Source: Prosopocoilus inquinatus (lineage: Eukaryota > Arthropoda > Insecta > Coleoptera > Lucanidae). From it: a DNA stretch of 64,000 nt. This document shows, in pieces, positions 22,085-34,215 of this stretch. The notes under the pieces were generated by a model that made no database searches, was not told the origin of the DNA, and saw only the letters and a program-made list of their open reading frames with translations. The DNA is taken from assembly GCA_036172665.1 (NCBI GenBank), contig CM069876.1, positions 48,639,001 to 48,703,000 on the forward strand, in the 5' to 3' direction. The translations under genes and the position numbers were made by a program. Positions within the stretch are counted from its first letter, which is position 1, and each line of letters begins with the position of its first letter.

Positions 22085-23945
22085 AGAGATTTAACAGGAT
22101 AAGGGTGTATCTGCCCCCCACCCCCCTCACACGCTCGTAAGGGCATGTTTAATCGATTATATTAGAAGACTTTTAATTTTTGACGAAAATGTCTGGAATT
22201 ACCTTTGCCCCCCCCCTCCGAATCCACATTCAGTTGTGTTCAATACAGATTTCGCGGATTGATGTCCCGTAGGGACATTAATCCAAAAATGCCACTAAAA
22301 TTTAGCTAGGATAAACGGTTTGGCCACTAGAAGCCAAGAATTATTTTCTTCCTTGAATAAACAACAATTTCAATCCCACACCAAATTTTCGAATCGCTGA
22401 AAGGAAACATAAATCACTCTGATCGAAATTCAACGGGATCAGAGGGACGCACGGGGGGGATCAAATCGAGTACGCTACTTCCCGAGAGACTTGTCAGACC
22501 AGCAGTCGACTTTTTCACTCTGGTGACCGAAATTTAACAGGATAAGGGTATATCTCCCCCTTTCCCCCCTCCTAGTCAAAGGGCAGGTTTAGTCAATTAT
22601 ATTGTAAGATTTTTAATTTTTGGCGAGCGAAAATATCTTGAATAACATTGAGATCCCCCCCCCCCCTGGCACATTTAGTTGAGTTCAGTCCAAATTTCGC
22701 GGATTCATGTCCCGGGACATTAATCCAAAAATGCAACTAAAATTTAGCTAGGACAAACGGTTTGGCCACTATAGAGGTCAAGAATTATTTTTTTCTTTGA
22801 ATAAACAACAATTTCAATCCCACACCAAAATTTCGAATCGCTGAAAGGAAACATATATCACCCTGATCGAAATTCAACGGGATCAGAGGGACGCACGGGG
22901 GGGATCAAATAGAGTACGCTACTTCCCGAGAGACTTGTGAGACTAGCAGTCGACTTTTCACTCTTTTCCCCCTCCCAGTCTAAGGGCAGGTTTAGTCAAT
23001 TATATTATAAGATTTTTAATTTTTGGCGAAAATGTCTTGAATAACCTTGAAATCCCCCCCCCCCCCCTCCTGGCACATTTAATTGAGTTCAGCCCAAATT
23101 TCGCGGATTCATGTCTCGCAGGGACATTAATCCAAAAATGCAACTAAAATTTAGCTGGGACAAACGGTTTGACCACTATAGAGGCCAAGAATTATTCTTT
23201 TCTTTGAATAAACAACAATTTCAATCCCACACCAAAATTTCGAATCGCTGAAAGGAAACATAAATCACTCTGATCGAAATTCAACGGGATCAGAGGAACG
23301 CACGGGGGGGATCAAATAGAGTACGCCACTTCCCGAGAGACTTGTCAGACTAGCAGTCGACTTTTTCACTCTGGTGACCGAAATTTAACAGGATAACGGT
23401 ATATCTCCCCCTTTCCCCCCTCCTAGACTAAGGGCAGTCAATTATATTATAAGATTTTTAATTTTTGGCGACCGAAAATGTCTTGAATAACATTGAGATC
23501 CCCCCTCCCCTCCGGGCACATTTAATTGAGTTCAGTCCAAATTTATCTCCCCCTTTCCCCCCTCCTAGTCTAAGGGCAGGTTTAGTCAATTATATTATAA
23601 GATTTTTAATTTTTGGCGACCGAAAATGTCTTGAATAACATTTAGACCCCCCCCCCCGCACCGGGCACATTAATTGAGTTCAGTCCAAATTTCGCTGATT
23701 CATGTCCATTAATCCAAAAATGCAACTAAAATTTAGCTAGAATAAACGGTTTGGCCACTAGAGGCCAAGACTTATTTTTTTCCTTGAATAAACAACAATT
23801 TCAATCCCACACCAAAATTTCGGATCGCTGAAAGGAAACATAAATCACTCTGATCGAAATTCAACGGGATCAGAGGGACGCCCGGGGGGGGGGAGAATCA
23901 AATACGCTACTTCCCGAGAGACTTGTCAGAGTTTTTCTAATTTTG
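22085..23945. repeat. ~430-bp poly-C repeat array, four to five units
   Basis: Units recur near 22099, 22543, 22970, 23391 and (short) 23531. Each has AACAGGATAAGGGTATATCT, two C runs, TTTTTAATTTTTGGCGA, TTGAGTTCAGTCCAAATTTC, an ATGTCCC...GGGACAT palindrome of varying completeness, AAATTTAGCTAGGA, AACAACAATTTCAATCCCAC, GATCGAAATTCAACGGGATC and a G run. This is the most regular expansion of the dispersed family. Confidence 0.85.
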
Positions 23946-25664
23946 AAATTTTTAACACAAGGCAGATGTAAGCGTCTACGTTCTATTTATTTAATTATTT
24001 CTGACGTCTACGTTATGCAAGTCCGATTGGAGGAGGAAGTTGAGTTACTGCATGTGCAGCGAAGAGCTCTATAATCTTCTAAGTTTTACCCGTGCGGTTC
24101 ACAATTTTCCAGGAATCTGAAGATTTCCTCTTTCCGAATTAAAAAAAATAACGGTGGATCTCTTTTTATGCCTGGATTTGCACACGTTGCAACTTCTGAC
24201 GATTTGTTTTGTAATTTTCAAAATAAATTTTTCCTTTTCATACAGAATTCCGGTTTCTTACCCCATCACCGCTCGTTCTGTAAAACTCCCGCGCTTTTCT
24301 TAACTTCTGAAATGCACTCGTATTTATTTATAATTCTCGTTTAAGGGGGAAGGGATGTAAAAAACTGTTTATTAAAAAAAAAAAAATTAAATTGTGTACT
24401 GCAGTTCGTAGTGTTCAACACGGCCAACTCTTTAAGGGGGAAGGGATGTATTACTATTATTTAAAAAAAAATGGATTTATGGAAGTATAAACCAAACAAG
24501 TTGAATCAATGATTGGCAGTCACTTACCACCGCCCTCTACGAAAACGTCGGCAGTAACTTATGAGGATATAAACAAAACGCACCCTCGTCACTTCTTCCG
24601 ACTGGTTGAAAATTTAAAAATTTTGACGTCATCGTATTTTGTGAAAACCGAGAGCTCGACGAGTGTGTTCGACGAGCAGAGGGAAAAAAATCGGAAGCCA
24701 TTCAAGTCGGAAACCGACGTCGTCCCGTCATCGCAAACACCGCACCGCCCCCATCCGATAAACACCCTTTGTACAGCGGCGACAGCGATTACGCTCGTTA
24801 ATCAACGCACGCGTTCAGCATTGACGGATTTCGTCGGCTTTTGTTGAACTTGCGTAACGCAGGGTAAACATGTAAGGTAAATGTTTGCGGAGCGGGATTC
24901 GGGGGTGAACGCACCACCGCCGCCGCCGCCGCCGCCGCAGTCTATGAATACGCGCGCACCGCCTCGCAGATTTATTCACTCGAATTAACCGCCCCGACTT
25001 CTGCCAGCCGGGTTGTTTTGTTTTGAATTATTAATTGCGGAATATCATGCGTGGGAGGAAGGGAGGGGGGCGGAGAGCGGCGAGGGAGGTTGACGTTAGC
25101 ATTCGGATTGGGGGTTAAGGTTTTACGCGCTCTTGCAATAAGAACATGATCATTTTTTGTTTTGTTTGTCACGTTGGCTCATTTTAAATTAAAAGCGTTT
25201 CGTAATTCGTTAACCGACATTTATTTTTATAGGCCACCGGAGTGATCTTGAATCCGTTTTTGTCCATTGTTTTTGCTTTTTCTGGTCCGTTCTCTTCTTA
25301 AATACTTAATTCAGCTTCTGTGTGTTCCAATGTCCTCGCTGAATGATTTGTATGCTTCGTTCCAAAGATTTTTTTTTATTAGAGTAGGCAAGATCCGTTT
25401 ACCTTAAACGGCGTTCGTTGTTTCTTTTATCCTTCGATGGATTGCGGATAATTCGCAGGCCTTACTCAGCCGCCAGGCAGTTCACAGCCCCTAGGCTACA
25501 GGCATTACATCGTCGACGGGCTTTACCGGTTTAGCTGTCGAGAATGAGGGTTGAATTCAGCCCCCCTAGGACTTCGTGTTTTGCTGACCACGGCCACAGT
25601 CGACTTCGAAGTAACTTCCATCTTTGTCTCGCTTGCGGATTCACAATTAAATTTTAATATAGCA
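23946..25664. other. Gene-less sequence, mostly unique
   Basis: AAGGGGGAAGGGATGTA occurs at 24343-24359 and 24434-24450. A 112-residue ORF at 24509-24847 (+) has no recognisable domain or splice context. About seven CCG units lie at 24917-24938. Nothing else is supported. Confidence 0.45.
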
Positions 25665-25800
25665 ATTCGATTTTTTTTAATTACAAAATTCAATTTTTTT
25701 AATTACACAATTCCATTTTTTTAATTACACAATTCTATTTTTTTAATTACACAATTCTATTTTTTTAATTACATAATTCTATTTTTTTTTTTTTTTTTTA
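25665..25800. repeat. ~26-bp AT-rich tandem repeat
   Basis: About five copies of a TTTTTTTAATTACACAATTC-type unit, ending in a long T run. Confidence 0.85.
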
Positions 25801-25879
25801 ATTTGAACAAATTTTATTTCACACGTTTGTCATTATTGTTCTTTTGCATTTGAAAATCTTGAAACTTTGATTTAACTCA

Positions 25880-26440
25880 TGGGAATGCGTCGAATTTCAG
25901 TGTTACCGTTCTCCTATCGTATCTCTATTACTTTCGAGCAGAATCGTCGTAATGGCGCCCTCGAAGAAAGTGGACCATCAATATCATTGTACCCCTACAG
26001 TGTCTCTATTACCTTTCAGCAGGAGCGTCGTAATGGCGACCTCGAGGAAAGAGGAACCTTAACAGTATTACCTTCCAGCAGGAGCATCCTAATAGTGACT
26101 TCGAAGAAAGTGACACCTTCACAGTGTTACTTTCCAGCAGAAGCGTCATAATGGCGACCTCTAAGAAAGTGGAACCTTAACAGTATTACCTTCCAGCAGG
26201 ACCGACGTAATGGCGACTTCGAAGAAAGTGGACCATCAATATTATCGTACCCCTACAGTGTCTATTACCTTCCAGCAGGAGCGTCGTAATGGCGACCTCG
26301 AGGAAAGTGGAACCTTAACAGTATTACCTTCCAGCAGGAGCGACGTAATGGCGACTTCGAAGAAAGTGGCACCTACACAGTATTACTTTCCAGCAGAAGC
26401 GTCATAATGGCGACCTCGAAGAAAGTGGAACCCTCACGGT
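25880..26440. repeat. ~60-bp tandem repeat array, about eight units
   Basis: The core is TTCCAGCAGGAGCGTCGTAA, then TGGCGACCTCGAAGAAAGTG and CCTTAACAGTATTACC, with steps of 57-62 bp and a few longer ones. The forward frames repeatedly read MATSKKV or NGDLEE, but unit length is not held to a multiple of three, so this is not a repeat protein. One copy of the GACACGCAGATTTTACGTCGG motif (inverted) lies just beyond, near 26570-26600. Confidence 0.8.
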
Positions 26441-28334
26441 ATACAATTGGGCGTGCACCTTCCGTTGTGGTAAGATACAGTGGCAAACGTAGAAGCGGAA
26501 ATAGAAGACGGATTCGTCCGTCAAAACAAAGAAATGATGATAATCGGACTAAAACTGTCGAGAGTCGTTCCGACGTAAAATCTACGTGTCGTAGAGGGCG
26601 ACTAAAAGTTTCAAGGGGGTGGCTGACCACAGAACTTACATTAAAAAAAAGAATAGCCTGCTGTTGTTGCTTGAGGCACTTCGCACTTATGCGTGCCGCG
26701 TGTCCTCTTTTCTATGATAGACCTCATAAGTGACACCATAAATGTTAATTAGACTTAAATATCAAAATATACAACACACAAAACACCGATTAAGGTGAAT
26801 GAAGGGCCAGGCAGAAAACGCAAAGCGTCTCTAAATTTAGGTGAGTGCCCCCCTCCCCCCTTCACGAGATCGTTCGCCTAATTCGCCATTCCGCGCGCGC
26901 CGCGCGATGAACGTGTGAATTTATTTCTGCAATATCGATTTGACACGCTTTCCGCTTTTCCGTATTTGTTCGACGCGTTCGCGTGCTTCAACCCACCCCG
27001 CACGCGATCCAAACAATCCGACCGCGATAATAAGATTAATATCTGCGGCGTTTCCATGCATCAAAGCACGCCCGCACACGCCGTTACGCCCCTGCAATTT
27101 GGCCGGATTAAAAGCCCGGTGCGCTTTAAATCAATTTCGAATGTGTGCCAGTTTATTTTGTACTTTGTACGTATGCATACTTATTATTTTAATTTTTTTT
27201 TTTAATCTAAAGCTTTCAGACTTCCATCAAGACAAAAAGAAACCGTGAAGAGTTGTATCTTCATTCGCGAAATTAATTTCAAAATCAGTAAACTCACCGA
27301 CCGATTTTGTTTTAAACAATAAAATAATAAACTGGACAATTAGATCAAGAGGCTTCACTCGAAGGACCCGGAAGAACGACTTCTTGTACGCTCCCACTTT
27401 AATTAAGCACTTTCTCCTTCCTGAGTGTACGAAAGTGGGGAATGTCGGATGCTGCATTTACTATGCAAAAAATATCGTTAATTGAGTGCATAAATTAGGT
27501 GCAATATTGCAATGCCTTCATTTTTCTTAGACGTGTGGCGCGCGTCTAAGAAAAATTCGAGGAAATTCAGCCCTCTCAGCCTCTACTGAACATCCGGACC
27601 TTTACACTATTTAATTTAGAACGGATATGTTTCTAATTCGGATTCCGTTAATTATTTTATTACCCGCAGTTTGATCCAACGATCGAAGGAATTCAAAGCA
27701 GTCGGCGGTTAAAAGTATTCCGAAAAATTGGACCCTCCCCTCTCGAACGTAAATTCCGTCAAAGCAAACAGCCGACTATTGACTCTGCGGTTTAATAAAA
27801 TTTTCATTTGAAAGTTGTGAGCCGCTCGGGTCGGCCGCCGGCAATTAACGAACGCGCTTCTGCCTGCGCTTAATTAATGCGAGATGGAGCGCGTGCCGCA
27901 GATTACGCCGTAATGATGGAACTGTTTTTTTTTGCCCCCCTTCCCCCCCTCCTCCTCCTACTCCTCCCGCCCGCCTAACCTCGTCGTTCATCACTTCAAA
28001 GGGGAGAGAGAGAGAGACCCCTGGAGTTGGGATTAAACGCAAACAAATTTAGTGCCGAAAAGGTCGAGAATTGGATTCGGCAACGAAATTTGAAGGTTTC
28101 GGTCATTTCAACCACCCCCCAAAAAAGAATTCACGTTTATTATTGGGATCGGACGTCAAAATATTCATTATTACCTACTCTTTAAATAAAGAGGAAAGCA
28201 AAAATGAATTGCATGAAATAACTTCAAGCAAAATTAGAAGCGTGCACGCAGCACTTCTGGGAGAGGGGGGGTCTGAACAAAGGCCTTCTTATGGGCTGCT
28301 CTCCTTTAGGGGCTGGCGGCAGCCAGGAATTTGA
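26441..28334. other. Gene-less sequence with a small hairpin
   Basis: Mostly unique and CpG-rich around 26880-27110 and 27820-27910. A perfect 13-bp stem joins 27521-27533 to 27543-27555 (TTTTTCTTAGACG and its mirror) across a 9-base GC-rich loop. C/T-rich runs lie near 26848-26866 and 27936-27972. No coding signal. Confidence 0.5.
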
Positions 28335-28338
28335 AAAA

Positions 28339-28499
28339 AGTGAAGGAGAACGTTTAGCAAAAGTGAAGGAGAATGTTTAGAAAAAGTGAAGGAGAATGTT
28401 TAGAAAAAGTGAAGGAGAATGTTTGGAAAAAGTGAAGGAGAATGTTTAGAAAAAGTGAAGGAGAATGTTTAGAAAAAGTGAAGGTAAATGTTTGAAAAA
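28339..28499. repeat. 23-bp tandem repeat, seven copies
   Basis: The unit AGTGAAGGAGAATGTTTAGA plus AAA recurs at 28339, 28362, 28385, 28408, 28431, 28454 and 28477. The outer copies are slightly changed. Confidence 0.95.
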
Positions 28500-28614
28500 A
28501 GTTGAAAAGCTTTAAAAAAAATTTTTCGTAATGTTTAAAATTTTTCTATTTCTTCTGTTTTTTTTTGTTTCTTTTAATTTCTTTAAATAATTTTAATAAC
28601 GGTTTTTGTATGAC

Positions 28615-29090
28615 CCAGAGGGCGCCAAAATATGGAGTGGCACGTGGGCTACTTTTAGCCTCGCGGGGGGCCTGATCGGAACTTACAAAGGTGACGACTC
28701 TACACACGTTTCCTTTTTTTTTTTAAATTTTGTAGGCTCTAGTTATACATTCTAAAATTCTTATTTCACCTCAACTTGAGTCGAGCAAACTGAGTCGAGG
28801 ATATCTAAAAAAAAATTTAGCCTCCTTTTACGACACGCAGATTTTTACTTCGTAAGTATTCTAGGAGAGCCTCATCCGCTCGTGGCTCATCGGAACGCAT
28901 AAATGGGGGATGAGAAAAATGACTTTATACGCTTTTTTTTAATAAATCAAAGGTTTTAGGGATACATTCAACTTTTCCCCCACTTCAGTCAAGCGGATTG
29001 AATCAAGAAAATCTATAAGTATTAATCGCCTTTTACGACACGCAGATTTTTACGTCGGAAGTATTCTAAAATGGTCTCATCCGTAGCCCG
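28615..29090. repeat. ~200-bp duplication carrying the ACGACACGCAGA motif
   Basis: Two copies share CCTTTTACGACACGCAGATT at about 28826 and 29031, preceded by ATACATTC, a T run, GAGTCGAGCAAACTGA or GTCAAGCGGATTGA, and followed by GGAAGTATTCTA and CTCATCCG. This is a dispersed motif also found at 30.2, 32.1, 32.2 and 39.3-39.5 kb. Confidence 0.65.
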
Positions 29091-30216
29091 AAATATGAAA
29101 GATGTTGTGTGGTGCGGGGGTGGGGGTGGGGGGAAGAAATAATATCGGCAACCTACTCGTCGGAGGAGTAAAGAAAACCACTCCGGTTTGTTTGGTTAAA
29201 GTGTAAAGGATCAAATATTCAGTACTCAGAGGTGAAAAATATTTTGCGATTACATAATAATAATGAATCATAACGCGTACAAGGTCAGAATGAAATGAGT
29301 CAAGCAGCGGAGGCTATATTTCCTCCAAGAATTTCAGAAATCAAGTTTACGCAAGCCGCAATATTACCCCTAATTATACACACGATTAAGAATTTTTTCT
29401 GCATAGCAAATGCAACATCCGATGTTCCCTCTCTGGATACAAATCAGGGAGGAGAAAAGTGCATAAATGCGCTGGCAGCCGACGAGAAGTGGATCTTCCT
29501 AGTTCTTCGCGAGTCGCAGCCCCTTGACTTAATAATTACGAGTCGTGTTCCCCACTGAAGTTTATTTTTCTTTTATTTAAAGTTTTTTTTCTTTCCAATC
29601 AGTCGGTTTCCTAAGTTTGAAATAAATTTCGCGAATGAAGGAAAAATCAATTCTTCCAGGGCGAGTTTGTTCTTGTAATCAATTTAATCGCAAGCGATTT
29701 TTTTAAATATTTTATTAATTTAATTTTTTTTTAAGCCCCGTCCGCACGTTTACAGAAAAATCCAAATTCGAGAGTCGCCTTTCTTTCTGTCAATTACTTC
29801 GTCGTTTAAAACTTGTTGCACCGAAAGCTGTTTCGGCGCAAAGAACATCAAGAGACCCTCCCAGGTATCAAGGAGATTTAATTATTCGACATCAAAGAGC
29901 CCTTATTTTAAGAAGGTTTCCACCGCGAGCGGCGCGGCGCGGCTCTCCTGCGGTTTCTTCAAACATTTCAGGGTCGCGAAACGGGGGTTCATTAAACGCA
30001 CTTATTGGCTTGCCGGAGTGCACGGACGTGAAAAATGCGAGAAATTTTGTTGCGCGATCGTTTTTGATCGCAGCGAGTGAATCCCGCGAGCAGCCTCAAA
30101 AAGCGATCGTAGGATGTCGCTGTTTAAGCTTTTCGTTAAAAATATCGCTTTATACACAACTTTTTATAGGGTTATAGGTACATTCGATTTCTTACCTCGT
30201 CAGAATTTGAGTCGCC
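29091..30216. other. Gene-less, mostly unique sequence
   Basis: No repeat family or coding motif was recognised. The 87-residue ORF at 29295-29558 has no domain and no splice context. CpG-rich around 29920-30110. Confidence 0.45.
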
Positions 30217-30271
30217 TTTTATGACACGCAGATTTTACGTCGGAAGTATTTTATTAATAGGGAGATGGGGC

Positions 30272-30396
30272 TCTCCTAGAATAATCCTTACACGCTCTCC
30301 TAGAATACTTTTTGTAAACCGAATACTCCCGTGTGACGGAAGTATTCGGTTTACAAAAAGTATTCTAGGAGAGCGTGTAAGGATTATACTAGGAGA
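30272..30396. repeat. 125-bp near-perfect palindrome
   Basis: The arms 30272-30327 and 30341-30396 pair along 56 positions with one mismatch (30280/30388), around a 13-base centre that itself pairs in part. Arm text includes CTCTCCTAGAATACTTTTTG and GTAAACCGAATACT. A transcript would form a long perfect duplex. Just before it (30217-30252) lies another copy of the ACGACACGCAGA motif. Confidence 0.92.
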
Positions 30397-30984
30397 ACGT
30401 GTTAGGAGAATTCCAGGATAGCGTGTAACAAGACTTAATTATTTGAATCGTTCGACATCTGAAGTCCTTCTTTTAAGGCTATTATTATTACGACGCACGG
30501 GCGGCGGTGGCGACGGCGACGATGACGACGACCCCCCTGCGGTCTCCTTAAATATTTTAGGCGCGCGTGAAGCGGCGTCGGTTAATTAAGCGCGCTTCGT
30601 AAATCAAATCTCCCGCCGCCGCAGGATGAACGATCGCGGCAATAAATATTAATAAAATTCGCAATACTCTTAACTCGAATAATTTATATTAGTTTGCATA
30701 AAACAATGGCACGCTTCGCGGCGCTAATTTATGACGTCCATTTGTTAGGGGGCCGGTATTTCGGTGCGAAGCGACGCCGACGTCGCCGTCGTCGTCGTAT
30801 CGCGTACGTTCATTAACGGAGATTAATTCTTCCGTTTCTCGTGGTGTCCGTCGCGACGCGACGCTGCAAATTGAACCGAAATAAAAGCTATTGTCACGCT
30901 TAGGGGTTATTAATGTTAAATTTAATTTGATGGGTTTTTTTCGTAATTCAAGACGGGGTGGTTGCAATTCGGGTCGTCCGTGCG
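30397..30984. other. Gene-less, CpG-rich sequence
   Basis: GGCGACGGCGACGATGACGA-type trinucleotide runs lie near 30500-30530 and an inverted-sense CGTCGTC run near 30778-30799. Otherwise unique. The minus ORF at 30689-30967 has no domain. Confidence 0.45.
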
Positions 30985-31490
30985 GCGGCTGTGGTTAGCG
31001 CTGGCCTGGCCTGGTGGCGACGTACTACTGGCTGGGGGTTGACGGCGGTGACAGAAAGGCGTCCTACGATCGGCGTCAGGATGCTGGCGATCTTGGGATC
31101 AGCGTTCTAGGTCTTGGAATGGTTCCGGGTGGCTTCCCTTCTTCCCGAGATGGCAGATGATGCCAATTCGGAGTCTTGGGATCGGCGTCCTAGGTCTTGG
31201 AATGGTTCCGGGTGGCTTCCCTTTTTCCCGAGATGGCAGATGATTCCAATTCGGAGTCTTTCCTGGATCGACTGCCTGTCTAAATTTTACTCGCACTTTC
31301 TATAGGCAATTTTTGTTGAATCGCGTTATTCCTTACATGCCCGGCGTTCAATTGTATTACCTACTTGATGAAATCGTTTGCACTAGTTGTCGAGATTCTG
31401 CGGATGTTTTATTTTGAAACAGGAATCGTTGTATATCGGGTTACTTCACGCATTGTTATGACAGTGGTGAAATTGCCCCCGATTTCACAA
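30985..31490 (-). repeat. Dispersed repeat, inverted copy of the 47-kb/52-kb element
   Basis: The reverse complement matches 46.9-47.26 kb through ATTTCATCAAGTAGGTAAT, TGAACGCCGGGCATGT, CCACCCGGAACCATTCCAAG and GCCAGCATCCTGACGCCGAT. About 82 bp (GGTCTTGGAATGGTTCCGGG onward) is duplicated in tandem here, near 31110-31260. Similarity extends to GGCTTGTGAAATCG near 31480. The ORFs (61-65 residues) are readings of the duplication. Confidence 0.75.
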
Positions 31491-32067
31491 GCCCGCGCTA
31501 CAAAAAAGACGAAGAGAATTTACAAAAATCTTTTTTTTTTTTTTGAATTGGTTTTACAGAGGTCCCTCTGTCAAAAACCGGTGAAGATGCGAGCTGCTTT
31601 TTCTGTCGAATTTTCGAGACACGTCTGGAAGCTGCCGGATGGCGTAATAAATAAGCGCCAAGTCTTAAATTTCCGTTACGCGATTCTCCCGAGTTTTGAA
31701 TCGAAGAAAAAAAAAAAAACTTCCTCGCAAGTCCACGGAAGGCGACGCAAACGCTGTTGTTCGTTATTTTAATTTTGCGAGGAGAGGCGTTAATTCCCCT
31801 TGATTACCCTCTTCCTCCGTTGTTGCCGTTGAATTTTGCTTGCGATGCGTGTCATCGCATTAAATACCCCTTCGAGTCGACGATTCGGTCGTTTCGTTTC
31901 GTCCCGAAAGAACGGGGATTAGTTAAACGCGACGCGATCGCTAAGCCTCTGAGAACATCTCGCTTCTAAATGTGTATAAAAAAAAACTGTAGCATCGTAT
32001 TCAAAACAGTCGCCAATAAATTTATTCCAGCACATCAAACTTGAGGGTTAAGAGAACAGTACGTCGT
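31491..32067. other. Gene-less sequence
   Basis: The 135-residue ORF at 31365-31772 starts inside the dispersed repeat and has poly-Phe and poly-Lys runs from homopolymers; it has no domain. The rest is unique. Confidence 0.4.
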
Positions 32068-32330
32068 GCCTTTTACGACACGCAGATTTTACGTCGTGGT
32101 AAGAGCCCTGTCTCTTCAAGTTGTTAATCCTGTTTTGAGACGACATGTCTTCAACTTAGTAATTTTGTGGTCGATCGAGTGGTATTCTGGGAGAGCCTGG
32201 AAATACTTCCGACGTAGAATCTGCGTGTCGTAAAAGGCCGCAGGACTTGTGTACTTCCGACGTAAAATCCGCGTGTCGTAAAATAACTTTTGGTTTCCAC
32301 ACGAATAAATCCTAACCGTAAAAGTGTTCC
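32068..32330. repeat. Inverted pair of the ACGACACGCAGA motif plus a direct copy
   Basis: GCCTTTTACGACACGCAGAT... at 32068-32097 is mirrored at 32210-32238, with a second mirrored copy at about 32251-32287. The tail TAACTTTTGGTTTCCAC and AAATCCTAACC also occurs after the copy at 39.45-39.52 kb, so the element is longer than the motif. Confidence 0.75.
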
Positions 32331-33141
32331 TCTTGTTATAAACACACGGAAAACGAATAACGTTTTGCGAAATAATAATTCATCTGCAGCGGATGGCCCT
32401 GGGGGATGTTTCAGCTCGGCGCTTCTTACCTCAAGCTGTCGGCGTGTGTCACGTAAACAATTCCAAAATAATTGCCCTGCGAGACACACCTGCGCCGGTA
32501 ATGAGGACGAGGAGGGGAGGGGGTGAGCTTATTTCGCCCCCGGACGGAAGTTCGCCGGAACAATCTTCGTAAAACGAAACACGAATTTACGACCTACCTG
32601 CCGACGACAGGAAATAATTAACGGGTTCCTTGTTCGTCTTTTCTCGAGACGAAGTGCGTCGTCGGATTCCTTTCGCCCTTATTAAGAACCCGCATCGGAT
32701 AGAAAAAAAAAGGACGAAGGCCTCCGGGTTGATTACTTCTACGGCTTCGGATCGTGAAATTATATCTTTTTTTTTCGTCGTCGTCGTCGTCGCCGCCGTC
32801 CCCATCGTAATTTTAAATTTGCTTCGCGACTTCGTAGGGCAAATCAGAAAACTGATGAAATCTGATTTCTGATTTTTGATTCGAAACCAGGCCTCGGTTC
32901 GTTACGGACTACCGAATTGAGTTGAATTTATTTTTTCTTTGACGCGGGGTTTCTTTTTTTTTTTTTTTGGTTCATCTTAAATTCGAAAGCAAAAGAAAAA
33001 TCATTGCGTAACACACGGAGGACGTGATCAATAAATCTCAATTTGGGACAGTCGGAAGTAGAAGCAGAAGTATAAATCGCAACGCAGGTTATGCTGATAG
33101 GTTCCTGCGTCGTAAATCGGAAGATATGATTTGCTCACGAG
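32331..33141. other. Gene-less, partly CpG-rich sequence
   Basis: A (CGT)n/(CGC)n run lies near 32776-32800 and a T run near 32953. CTGATGA near 32850 was checked for a second hammerhead and fails. Nothing coding. Confidence 0.45.
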
Positions 33142-34215
33142 CCTTAACTATTTGTTTTTAAGTGAACCGAGGCCCTCCATAACTGTTCGAGAAGATAAAC
33201 GTTTTGGATTGATAAAAATTCCTCTTTGAAGACCTTAAACAAACTATCGTTGAAGTTCGACCCACCTCCATCTTCCTCATCTGAACTAGGAAACATTTCG
33301 CGTTGACCCCCGAGTCACATAAACTGTGCTCGGAGCTCTTTTGTTCATAAAATGTTGGATTGCCATGCAAGAGTCATTTGAGGTCCTTAAGTTTCTTAAA
33401 AAACGAGGTCAAATTAGTTGCCTTAACTATTTGTTTTTAAGTGAACCGAGGCCCTTCGTTACTGTTCGAGGAGATAAACGTTTTGGATTGATAAAAATTC
33501 CTCTTGGACGGCCTTAAACAAACTAACGTTGAAGTTCGACCCACCTCCATCTTCCCCTTCTGAGCTGGGAAATATTACGCGTCGACCCCCGAGACACATA
33601 AACTGTCCTCAGAGCTCTTTTGTTTGTAAAATGTTGGGTTGCTGTGCAAGAGTCGTTTGAGCTACTTAAGTTTCTTAAAATGCGAGCTCAAATTAGTTGC
33701 CTTAACAATTTTTTTCAAGTGAATCGAGGCCCTCAATAACTGTTCGAGAAGATAAACGTTTTGTATTGATAAAAATTCCTCTTGGACGGCCTTAAACAAA
33801 CTATCGTTGAAGTTCGACCCACCTCCATCTTCCCCATCTGAGCTAGGGAACATTATGCGTCGACTCCCGAGACACATAAACAGTCTTCAGAGCTCTTTTG
33901 TTTGTAAAATGTTGGGTTGCCATGCAAGAGTCATTTGAGGTCCTTAAGTTTCTTAAAATACGAGCTCAAATTAGTTGCCTTAACAATTTTTTTAAAGTGA
34001 ATCGAGGACCTCAATAACTGCTCGAGGACGTAGACGCTTTGGATTGATAAAGAAAGATTCCTCTTGGACGCCCGTAAACAAACCATTGTTGAAGTACGAC
34101 CCACCCTCGTGTTCCCCACTTGAGCTAGCAGGAATATTACACGTCGTCCCCCGAAACACAAAAACTGTCCTCAGAGCTCTTTTGTTTCTAAGGCGTCGGG
34201 TTGCCGTGCGAGAGT
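33142..34215. repeat. 279-bp tandem repeat, four copies
   Basis: Units begin at 33142, 33421, 33700 and 33978. Each has CCTTAACTATTTG, GTGAACCGAGGCCCT, GATAAACGTTTTGGATTGAT, AAAATTCCTCTTGGACGGCC, GAAGTTCGACCCACC, GACCCCCGAGACACATAAAC, CAGAGCTCTTTTGTTTGTAA and TGCAAGAGTC. The last copy is the most diverged. The ORFs are readings of the unit. Confidence 0.95.

Noticed and set aside
24520..24847. Possible minus-strand exon with donor GGTG|GTAAGTGAC near 24528
   Set aside because: No matching acceptor, reading frame or CCN-like sequence; an isolated donor match is expected by chance in 27 kb.
25879..26733. ORFs with repeated MATSKKV/NGDLEES motifs
   Set aside because: They arise from the 60-bp tandem repeat; unit lengths break the frame, so no repeat protein is maintained.
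32845..32905. Second possible hammerhead (CTGATGA followed by GAAAC)
   Set aside because: Stem II would need a bulged base before GAAA, and the stem I strands do not pair.
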